A stretch of DNA of 64,000 nucleotides from Methanobacterium_B sp963703015 (GTDB taxonomy: Archaea; Methanobacteriota; Methanobacteria; Methanobacteriales; Methanobacteriaceae), in NCBI GenBank assembly GCA_963703015.1, contig OY969779.1, positions 1,674,001-1,738,000 on the forward strand, in the 5' to 3' direction. Every line of letters starts with the position of its first letter. Within the stretch, counting starts at the first letter, position 1. Below the pieces are notes generated by a model. That model made no database searches. It was not told the origin of the DNA and saw only the letters and a list, made by a program, of their open reading frames with translations. This document shows, piece after piece, positions 28,230-36,285 of the stretch. Position numbers and translations under genes: made by a program.

Positions 28230-28571
28230 ATGGTTTCTGTCGATGAATTCATAATAGTTAGCTCAAATTATGTGCCAGGATATGAAATTTTAGAAACAAA
28301 GGGATTTGTATACGGACTCACTGTTCGAAGTAGGGGTGTTGGAGGACAGCTGGGTGCAGGTATCAGGTCTATGTTTGGTGGAGAAATAAAGGAATACGTT
28401 CAAATGATGCAAGAATCAAGGAATGAAGCTCTTGAAAGATGCATAGAACATGCTCGGGAAATGGGTGCAAATGCAATTATAAGTGCACGTTTTGATTCTG
28501 ATGCAATTTCTGACATCATGCAAGAAATATTGGCCTATGGAACTGCAGTTGTTGCTCAACCGGTGGAATAA
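28230..28571 (+). CDS. YbjQ/UPF0145 family protein
   Basis: A 113-residue protein of the YbjQ family (also called heavy-metal-binding domain), with VPGYEILETKGFVYGLTVRS near the start and ALERCIEHAREMGANAIISARFD in the middle. Family members form pentameric rings; function is not settled. ATG 28230 has GGAGGT at spacing 6, so the longer open frame from 28140 is not used. The next gene follows after 4 bp and is probably cotranscribed. Confidence 0.85.
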   Translation: MVSVDEFIIVSSNYVPGYEILETKGFVYGLTVRSRGVGGQLGAGIRSMFGGEIKEYVQMMQESRNEALERCIEHAREMGANAIISARFDSDAISDIMQEILAYGTAVVAQPVE

Positions 28572-28575
28572 GTAG

Positions 28576-29325
28576 ATGTTTGAAGGCACTATCAAAATAT
28601 CAGACAAAGATATTCCCAGAACGTTGCTGGGATCTTCACCATTCGCTGCAGCTCCCCAATTTGGACACAGGGCCAGGCTGTACCAGCTTGATCTCTACAA
28701 CAATCCAGAAAATATTTTGGAGATAATCCAGAAATCCTACGATATGGGGGTTAAAGGAATTCAAGTAATGCCAGAACCTCCTGTTATAGAAGCAATAAAA
28801 CTTGCACGTGATGTTGGCATAAATATGGATATTGTGGGCACATTAATGCCAGAAACTGAAGCTGAAGACATTGAACAATTTTCAGATTTGGGTGCAGTTT
28901 CTGTAATGATACATGGAACCATAACAGACGCTGCAAATTGGGATGTTGTCGAGGAAAAGCTTTTGAAGATCAAAGAAACTGGAGCAGTTTCTGGACTCGT
29001 AACCCACAGTCCTTTCAAAACCACGTCACGTTTACTGGAATCTAATATCCTGGATCTCTTTGATATTTACAGTGTGCCTGTTAACAAACTCGGATACCTA
29101 ATGGACTGTGATGTGTATGATAATGGAGTTAAAGCAGATCTGGACAATATGATGGGAGAACTAGACAAAACAATCATGGTTCGGAATGTTCTGGCTGCAG
29201 GTGTTTTAACTCCTGAAGATGCATTTAAGTACCTTAAAACAGTTTCTTTTGCAGATATTGTGGCTCTGGGAATTGCTTCAGTGGATGAAGCGCAAGAAAC
29301 ATTTGGTTTACTTAGATCTCTCTAA
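28576..29325 (+). CDS. Conserved TIM-barrel-like protein of unknown function
   Basis: A 249-residue protein with alternating strands and helices suggesting a TIM barrel. The early segment ILEIIQKSYDMGVKGIQVMP and the late DAFKYLKTVSFADIVALGIAS resemble aldo-keto reductase or radical-SAM-associated barrels, but catalytic tetrad residues of aldo-keto reductases are not evident. I do not assign a function. It is in an operon with the YbjQ-type gene. Confidence 0.6.
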   Translation: MFEGTIKISDKDIPRTLLGSSPFAAAPQFGHRARLYQLDLYNNPENILEIIQKSYDMGVKGIQVMPEPPVIEAIKLARDVGINMDIVGTLMPETEAEDIEQFSDLGAVSVMIHGTITDAANWDVVEEKLLKIKETGAVSGLVTHSPFKTTSRLLESNILDLFDIYSVPVNKLGYLMDCDVYDNGVKADLDNMMGELDKTIMVRNVLAAGVLTPEDAFKYLKTVSFADIVALGIASVDEAQETFGLLRSL

Positions 29326-29331
29326 ATTCCA

Positions 29332-29339
29332 TTTTTTTT
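29332..29339 (+). terminator. T-run terminator after the TIM-barrel-like gene
   Basis: Eight consecutive T lie 7 bp after the stop codon, typical of intrinsic archaeal termination. Confidence 0.5.
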
Positions 29340-29417
29340 ATTAAATGATGGGATAATCTTTTTTGAAATTGTACTTCGTTGAGTGGATTTGCAATGGAGT
29401 CTGCTTAAAATTAACAT

Positions 29418-29439
29418 AAAAAAAGGAATATAAAAAAAA
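29418..29439 (-). terminator. U-rich terminator of the HTH regulator gene
   Basis: On the minus strand two T runs (eight, then seven) follow the stop codon of the gene ending at 29466, at a distance of about 27-48 bp. Confidence 0.45.
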
Positions 29440-29465
29440 TTTGTTTTTTAACAGTTCTGTTGAGT

Positions 29466-30467
<1,002 letters not shown>

Positions 30468-30471
30468 TTAA

Positions 30472-30481
30472 TCACCGGTGA
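30472..30481. promoter_or_regulatory. Palindrome carrying Shine-Dalgarno sites for two divergent genes
   Basis: TCACCGGTGA is a perfect 10-bp palindrome between two divergent start codons. Read on the plus strand it gives GGTGA 6 bases before the tiaS ATG (30488). Read on the minus strand it gives GGTGA 4 bases before the regulator ATG (30467). Both match the anti-Shine-Dalgarno end of archaeal 16S rRNA. Confidence 0.8.
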
Positions 30482-30487
30482 AAAAAT

Positions 30488-31762
30488 ATGAACGATATAT
30501 TATTATATGTTGGAATCGATGACACTGATTCCAGTTCTGGAATGTGTACCACCTATATAACTTGTGTTATAATCTCCAAACTTAAAGATTACGGTTTTAA
30601 TATTTCAGGATATCCTAGACTTATAAGACTTAATCCATTTGCAAGATTTAAAACCAGGGGAAACGGAGCACTATCCTTCAAATTAGAACTTAACAATGAA
30701 AAAGAAGTTGAAGAAGTAAAAAAATTAGTGTTAGAGAATGTTCAAACACTATCAGAGTTTCAAGATGAAAAAACCAATCCTGGAGTTGTTTTCTATCAAA
30801 ATGATATCACAACCGAGCTCGAGGAATTTGCAGCTAGAACAATAAGGGACATAGTTTCAATAACAGAAACAGAATCCCTTTTAAACAGGATTGGGGCGGA
30901 CTACTACAAATTTAAAAATGGTAGGGGAATAATAGGGGCATTGGCAGCTATAGGATGCAACCTAACAGATCAAACCTTTGAATTATTGGCCTACAGAACT
31001 CCAGAGAACTACGGCACAAAACGGAGGATTGACCACGAATCTGTGTCTGAAATGGATAAAAAAACATACCCATCTACCTTTGACAATCTTGACCAAGGAT
31101 ACATTGCAATAGAACCCCACACTCCATGCCCCGTGCTTTATGGAATTAGAGGTGAAAATCCTGATGTGCTTGAACAAGCCAGAACAATGGTACGTGTCAT
31201 GGAACCAGTTGAAAGGCACTGCATCTTTCAAACTAACCAACATACAGACATGCACCTCAAACCCATAGACAATATTTCAAACATGGAGAAATTCAAATGT
31301 TACATTGTAACTGGCAGGGTAATGGATAAACCCCACGTTATCGATGGAGGACATCTGATCTTCAGATTAGAAGATGAATCTGGAAATATTGAATGTGCAG
31401 CCTACGAACCAACCAAACAATTCAGAAATTATGTGAGAGAACTGGAACCTGGAGATCTGTTGGAGGTATATGGGGGAGTAGGTGAAGGAATAAACAATCA
31501 AGGTACCCTTAACATAGAAAAATTCCAGTTAAAGGAACTTGCTAAAACTGAAAAATTTGTTAATCCAATGTGCAGCTGTGGAAAACGAATGAAGTCAGCT
31601 GGAAAAAACAAAGGATTCAAATGTCCGAGCTGCGGTAACATAGAAAGGAATGGGGAAAAAGTAGGGATTGAAGTGCCTAGAAATATAGAAAAAGGATTTT
31701 ACGAAACTCCACCATCTGCAAGAAGACATTTAAGCAAACCTTTAGTTAGGGATGGACTTTAA
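30488..31762 (+). CDS. tiaS: tRNA(Ile2) 2-agmatinylcytidine synthetase TiaS
   Basis: The 424-residue archaeal enzyme that attaches agmatine to C34 of tRNA-Ile2 so that it reads AUA. The N-terminal kinase-like region begins VGIDDTDSSSGMCTTY, with the conserved Asp pair. Then come LIRLNPFARFKTRGNGA, an OB-fold domain (about 260-345, YIVTGRVMDKPHVIDGGH), and a C-terminal zinc ribbon with CSCGKRM and CPSCG (about 362-381). The length is typical. It is divergent from the HTH regulator and 61 bp upstream of the PrpD-like gene. Confidence 0.93.
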   Translation: MNDILLYVGIDDTDSSSGMCTTYITCVIISKLKDYGFNISGYPRLIRLNPFARFKTRGNGALSFKLELNNEKEVEEVKKLVLENVQTLSEFQDEKTNPGVVFYQNDITTELEEFAARTIRDIVSITETESLLNRIGADYYKFKNGRGIIGALAAIGCNLTDQTFELLAYRTPENYGTKRRIDHESVSEMDKKTYPSTFDNLDQGYIAIEPHTPCPVLYGIRGENPDVLEQARTMVRVMEPVERHCIFQTNQHTDMHLKPIDNISNMEKFKCYIVTGRVMDKPHVIDGGHLIFRLEDESGNIECAAYEPTKQFRNYVRELEPGDLLEVYGGVGEGINNQGTLNIEKFQLKELAKTEKFVNPMCSCGKRMKSAGKNKGFKCPSCGNIERNGEKVGIEVPRNIEKGFYETPPSARRHLSKPLVRDGL

Positions 31763-31823
31763 TGCCCAAAGAAGTACCTAATATTAATTGAAACCATCCA
31801 AAAAAATTCAGGGATCATAACAT

Positions 31824-33158
31824 ATGATAACAGAAGATCTGGCCAGTAAAGTCGCTGAAATAAGATATGATGAACTTCCAAAGGAAGTCATATTCCAAGC
31901 CAAACTGTGTTTTTTAGATTTTTTAGCTGTGACAATAAGGGGATCAAACAGCCCCAGCGGAAAAATAGTTAAAGAAATATTTAACCCTCCAAAAGATGCT
32001 GAAGTCGTTGGTTTAGATGGGTTAAACGTAATGGATGCTGCCTTTTGTAACGGAGTCTTTGCACACAGTCTTGATCTTGATGATGGGCACAGATATGCTC
32101 AACTTCACCCTGGATGTGCTGTTATTCCTGCAGCACTTGCAGCTGCTGATTTTCATAAAAAAACTGGCAAGGAACTGGTGGAGGCCATTGTTGCAGGTTA
32201 CCAAGTTTCAATTTTAATGGGAAAACTTTCAAACCCCTTGCACAGAAACAATGGTTTTCATAGCACAGGAACATGCGGCACATTGGGTGCAGCTGCAGCT
32301 GCATCTAAAATCATGGAACTTAACCAAGAAAAAATAATCAATGCACTAGGACTTGCAGGAACCCAGGCAGCCGGTTTATTGGAATCTGATCATGCCGGAA
32401 CCATGGGCAAACATCTGCATGCAGGAAAGGCTGCACAAGCAGGAGTTCTCGCAGCAATACTAGCTGAAAAAGAATTTACAGGGGCTAAATCAATAATTGA
32501 TGGAAAACAGGGTTTTTATAGGGCTATGGTTTCAGATTCAGATATTTCAATGATTGAAAATAGATGGAAAGCAAATGATTTGGGCCATTATCATATTTTA
32601 GATGTTTACTTCAAGCAGTATCCGTTATGCAGACATTTACATTCATCCATTGATGCAGCACTGATCATAAAGGCGAAAATGGAAACAGAAGGCTTGAAGT
32701 TGGATGATATTCGCAGAATAAATATCAGAACTTATAAAATTGCTGCTGAACACGATAATTACCATCCTGAAACTGTTGAGGATGTGAGGCAGAGCCTTCC
32801 ATTTGGAGTGGCAATCAGTTTAATTAAAGGAGCACCCAACACAGAAAACATGGAACTCACAGATCTAACAAGATCTCTGGCCTTGAAGACAGTCATTGAA
32901 ACAGATCCTACATTGGATGGAAAATACCCCTCAAAAAGACCATCTGAAATCAGTGTTGAAACTGAAAATGGGGTTTACAACAGCAGGGTGGATCTTCCCT
33001 GTGGAGAACCTGAAAATCCTCTGGATATGAATGACATAAATCATAAGTTTCAAGAACTAAACCCTGGTGTTAAAATTGATTTGATGAATACAGTCGAACA
33101 AATTGAATCTATATATATACATGATTTTATGGATATGTTAAATCTTAATATTAAATAG
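31824..33158 (+). CDS. MmgE/PrpD family protein
   Basis: A 444-residue member of the MmgE/PrpD family (2-methylcitrate dehydratase, cis-aconitate decarboxylase and relatives). It has the family N-terminus ELPKEVIFQAKLCFLDFLAVTIRG, the helical core with SLDLDDGHRYAQLHPGCAVIPAALA, GFHSTGTCGTLGAAAAAS and KHLHAGKAAQAGVLAA, and the C-terminal YFKQYPLCRHLHSSIDA. These retain the active-site histidines and lysine of the family. It probably eliminates or adds water, or decarboxylates, on a tricarboxylate-like acid. It is first in a four-gene plus-strand run with spacings of 60, 20 and 7 bp. Confidence 0.88.
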   Translation: MITEDLASKVAEIRYDELPKEVIFQAKLCFLDFLAVTIRGSNSPSGKIVKEIFNPPKDAEVVGLDGLNVMDAAFCNGVFAHSLDLDDGHRYAQLHPGCAVIPAALAAADFHKKTGKELVEAIVAGYQVSILMGKLSNPLHRNNGFHSTGTCGTLGAAAAASKIMELNQEKIINALGLAGTQAAGLLESDHAGTMGKHLHAGKAAQAGVLAAILAEKEFTGAKSIIDGKQGFYRAMVSDSDISMIENRWKANDLGHYHILDVYFKQYPLCRHLHSSIDAALIIKAKMETEGLKLDDIRRINIRTYKIAAEHDNYHPETVEDVRQSLPFGVAISLIKGAPNTENMELTDLTRSLALKTVIETDPTLDGKYPSKRPSEISVETENGVYNSRVDLPCGEPENPLDMNDINHKFQELNPGVKIDLMNTVEQIESIYIHDFMDMLNLNIK

Positions 33159-33218
33159 GAAATAATTCTTACCATCATAATTCTTATCATATTAAATTAT
33201 TAGTGAGTTGGTGATTTT

Positions 33219-34118
33219 ATGGACACTGAAAAATTTTTAAATTCAATGGGAATTGGAAACCAAAATAATGAACCTTCTGAAAAACGTTTTCCTGACGGTG
33301 CCCAGTACCGTTTTGAAGTTCCAGGAATTCAAAGTCCCAATGCAATGGCTGCACTTTTTGAAGCAACAGACAGTTTTGGGGTAAATATTCACAGGGTAAC
33401 TCAAACCAAGGGAATAATGCTTTTAACAGATGCTGAGATCGAAGAAATGATCAACATAGCAGTTGATGAAAATGTAGAACTATTCCTTAGTGTGGGGCCC
33501 AGGGCCACCTACGATACCAGCGCATCTGCAAACACGCCAGAAGGTGCTAGGATAGGTTACAGATTGAGGGGATATAAAAATTTGTACTATGGTTTGGAAG
33601 ATGTTAAAAGGGCCGTAGCACTGGGTGTTAGGGGCATAGTTGTGTACGATGAAGGTTTATTATGGGTGTTGGGTGAGATGCGTAAGAAGGGTGAGCTTCC
33701 TGAAAACTTACATTTCAAAGTGTCAGCACACTGTGGACATGGCAACCCTGCCAGTGCCAAGCTCTTAGAACTCATTGGAGCAGATTCTTTCAATCCAGTA
33801 AGGGATCTTCAGATACCCATGATGGCAGAAATCAGGAGATCCATCAATATTTCCCTGGATCTGCACATGGAAAATCCTAAATCATCAGGAGGGTTCATAC
33901 GCCACTACGAAGCCCCTGAAATAATTAAAGCAGCCGCACCTGTGTACTTGAAAACAGGAGGATCAGTTGCTGCCCATCATGGATGGGATACCAGTACTAG
34001 TCAAGCTGCTGAAAGAATTAAACAGGTGTATCTAGTTCAAAGCATGATTGATAGGTATTATCCAGATGCAAAACTTTCTAAAACTGGGACAAAGGATATG
34101 TCCATCCCAGAAAAATAG
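33219..34118 (+). CDS. U32-like TIM-barrel protein
   Basis: A 299-residue protein predicted to be a TIM barrel. It resembles the catalytic barrel of U32-type proteins in ADDFGVNIHRV-like first strands and in AHCGHGNPASAKLLELIGADSFNPVRDL. The cysteine pattern of the U32 peptidase signature is absent; the only cysteine is in SAHCGHG. Peptidase activity is therefore doubtful, and a lyase or isomerase acting on the same acid as its neighbours is as likely. GGTGAT lies 3 bases before the ATG. Confidence 0.65.
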   Translation: MDTEKFLNSMGIGNQNNEPSEKRFPDGAQYRFEVPGIQSPNAMAALFEATDSFGVNIHRVTQTKGIMLLTDAEIEEMINIAVDENVELFLSVGPRATYDTSASANTPEGARIGYRLRGYKNLYYGLEDVKRAVALGVRGIVVYDEGLLWVLGEMRKKGELPENLHFKVSAHCGHGNPASAKLLELIGADSFNPVRDLQIPMMAEIRRSINISLDLHMENPKSSGGFIRHYEAPEIIKAAAPVYLKTGGSVAAHHGWDTSTSQAAERIKQVYLVQSMIDRYYPDAKLSKTGTKDMSIPEK

Positions 34119-34138
34119 AATTTACTTGGAGATTTTCA

Positions 34139-34996
34139 ATGGACCTCATAAATTTAGTTAAAGAAGCAGTAATCGATGCAAGTACCAATTTCCGTGAAGA
34201 TCAGTTAACAGCATATAAAAATGCTGTTGAAACTGAAACCAATCCCAATGCTCGGTGGGTGTTGGAATTACTCTTAAAAAATGCAGAAATAGCAAGTAAA
34301 AACAAAGTTCCGCTCTGTGATGATACAGGTGTTCCACATGTTCTTATTGAAGTTGGTAGGGAAGTTAATTTGGCTCCAGGATTTTTTGAAGATATAAACA
34401 ATGGAATCGAGGCAGGATTGAAGGAACTACCAGCAAGGCCAATGGCAGTCAAGGGAAACTCAATAGAGAGAATTGAACAATCCCAAGGACTTTATAACCA
34501 GCCAGAAATGCTTCCAGCACCATCTTTTTCAGTTACAGGTATCAATGGAGATGTTGTGAAAATTCATGTGTTGATGCTTGGGGGAGGACCAGAAATTCGT
34601 GCCCATACATATAAGGTTTTCCACAAGAGGGATCATAGAAAAGTATTTTTAGAAGTATTAACATGGTTGAGATCAGAGATTGCAATGTTAGGATGCACAC
34701 CGTGTATTCCTGCAATTGGCATTGGAAGAACTCATTTTGAAGCTTCATCGCTTATGCTGAAAGCTATGGCTTACGGCAACCTTAATATCCAGTCTGAATT
34801 GGAAAATTGTATGACTGGAAAATTGAACAATACAAATATAGGGTCGCTTGGAATTGGCGGTTCTGTAACTGCACTGGGATCTTTTATCGAAGTTGGGCCC
34901 CAACGAGCGAGCGGCGTTAGAATAGTGTCTATGCGTCCATGTTGTTGTGTGGAGCCAAGACGATCCACTGTGCAGCTATCCAAATTTTTGGAGTGA
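34139..34996 (+). CDS. Fumarate hydratase class I alpha-subunit-like protein
   Basis: A 285-residue homologue of the alpha subunit of iron-sulfur fumarase/tartrate dehydratase. Cysteine candidates for the 4Fe-4S cluster are in VPLCDDTGVPH, MLGCTPCIPAIGIGRT and MRPCCCVEPRRS. The segment GGGPEIRAHTYKVFHKRDH is also family-like but differs from housekeeping fumarases. No beta subunit is encoded next to it. I infer a hydro-lyase for a substrate other than fumarate. The start has GGAG upstream; it lies 20 bp after the U32-like gene. Confidence 0.75.
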   Translation: MDLINLVKEAVIDASTNFREDQLTAYKNAVETETNPNARWVLELLLKNAEIASKNKVPLCDDTGVPHVLIEVGREVNLAPGFFEDINNGIEAGLKELPARPMAVKGNSIERIEQSQGLYNQPEMLPAPSFSVTGINGDVVKIHVLMLGGGPEIRAHTYKVFHKRDHRKVFLEVLTWLRSEIAMLGCTPCIPAIGIGRTHFEASSLMLKAMAYGNLNIQSELENCMTGKLNNTNIGSLGIGGSVTALGSFIEVGPQRASGVRIVSMRPCCCVEPRRSTVQLSKFLE

Positions 34997-35003
34997 TTAA
35001 ATT

Positions 35004-35825
35004 ATGGCCATTGGTAGAAAAACCGTCGAAAATTTACTTAAATTAACTAATCCCAAATGGAAAACTTCCATAACTCGTGTTGAACCCAATAAATTAGTGA
35101 CCCGAGGATATTCACAGGAAGATCTAATTGGTAAAATATCATTTCCTGAAATGGTTTATCTACTTGTTAACGGAGAATTACCTTCAGAAACTGATTCTAA
35201 AATGTTAGAAGCTGTTCTAGTTTCATTTTGTGATCATGGTGTAACACCACCCAGTACACAGGTTGCAAGGCTGATGGCCTCGACTGGTTCATCAATGAAG
35301 GAGTGTGTGTCTGGAGGACTACTTTCATTTGGCAAGTTTCATGCCGGAGCAATGGAAAGATCCATGCAGATGCTACAATATTTGGCATTGAATGGAGTTC
35401 CTGAATTTAGGGGTCCATTGAAATCAGTTCAAGATATCAAAGCCGTTGCAGAAGTAGTGGTGGATGAATATTTATCTAAAAACGAGAAAATCCCTGGATA
35501 TGGGCATAGATATCATTCTGAAGATCCTAGGGCAGTTAAATTGATTCAAGTCGCCAAAAATTTGGAATGTGTAGGTGTTCACACTCAACTGGCTTTATCC
35601 ATAGAAGAAATTTTATATGAAACCAAGGGAATAAAGATGAACATAGATGGTGCCAATGCAGGTATCTTGTCAGATCTTGGTTTTGATTGGAAGGTTGGAA
35701 CTGGAATTTTCATGATGGGAAGACTTCCCGGAATTATTTCACATGTTTTCGAAGAAAAAACTGTCGAAACACCATTTAGAAAGTTAATTGATACTGAAGA
35801 AATTCACTATAGTGAAAAGGGGTGA
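35004..35825 (+). CDS. Citrate-synthase-like protein (citryl-CoA lyase type)
   Basis: A 273-residue short member of the citrate synthase superfamily, lacking about 100 residues of the large domain. Catalytic residues are recognisable: His in KFHAGAMERS, His in PGYGHRYHSEDPRA, and Asp in MNIDGANAGILSDLG. Short forms of this type are annotated as citryl-CoA lyases, which cleave or form the C-C bond between an acyl-CoA and a 2-oxoacid. The start has GGAGTGAT upstream; the gene is 7 bp after the hydratase gene and ends the four-gene unit. Confidence 0.82.
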   Translation: MAIGRKTVENLLKLTNPKWKTSITRVEPNKLVTRGYSQEDLIGKISFPEMVYLLVNGELPSETDSKMLEAVLVSFCDHGVTPPSTQVARLMASTGSSMKECVSGGLLSFGKFHAGAMERSMQMLQYLALNGVPEFRGPLKSVQDIKAVAEVVVDEYLSKNEKIPGYGHRYHSEDPRAVKLIQVAKNLECVGVHTQLALSIEEILYETKGIKMNIDGANAGILSDLGFDWKVGTGIFMMGRLPGIISHVFEEKTVETPFRKLIDTEEIHYSEKG

Positions 35826-35912
35826 TTACTGCAGAATTAACTGAAATTATTCAATTATTTTCAATATGTATTATTATTTGAGTCTTTTTATTGGAAATTC
35901 AAATAGTAAAAG

Positions 35913-35922
35913 ATAAATATAA
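35913..35922 (+). promoter_or_regulatory. TATA box of the ATP synthase operon
   Basis: ATAAATATAA lies 39-48 bp before the first start codon, after an A-rich stretch that could be the BRE. The predicted transcript would have a leader of about 15-20 nt including GGTGAT. Confidence 0.5.
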
Positions 35923-35960
35923 CACAATAGAAACTTTGCTTATAAATCATGGTGATTTAA

Positions 35961-36275
35961 ATGACAACAATATCGGAAGCTATTACAACGATAAAAAAGG
36001 CTGAAAATGATGCTGACAAATTAATAGAAGATACTAAAGAATTAAAATCCGAAAGAATCGAAGAAGCCCGCTTAAAGTCCAAAGAAATCATAGCAAAATC
36101 AAAAGAAGAAGCTTCTGCTGAAGCCGAAAGTATGGCTGTTGAAGCTGAAACCAAGGCCAAGAAAGAGGCCTTACATATTTCCAACACAACCAGTGAAGAA
36201 GTTCGAGTGACTAAAAGCGCAGCAATGAATAAGGTTGACGAGGCAGCGGATTTAATAGTTAAAAGTATTTTATAG
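35961..36275 (+). CDS. ahaH: A-type ATP synthase subunit H
   Basis: A 104-residue, highly charged, entirely helical protein (repeated Glu/Lys/Ala heptads such as AKSKEEASAEAESMAVEAETKAK, given here in part), which forms the peripheral stalk with subunit E. GGTGAT lies 4 bases before the ATG. It is the first gene of the operon H-I-K-E-C-F-A-B-D. Confidence 0.9.
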   Translation: MTTISEAITTIKKAENDADKLIEDTKELKSERIEEARLKSKEIIAKSKEEASAEAESMAVEAETKAKKEALHISNTTSEEVRVTKSAAMNKVDEAADLIVKSIL

Positions 36276-36285
36276 TGTGAGTACA

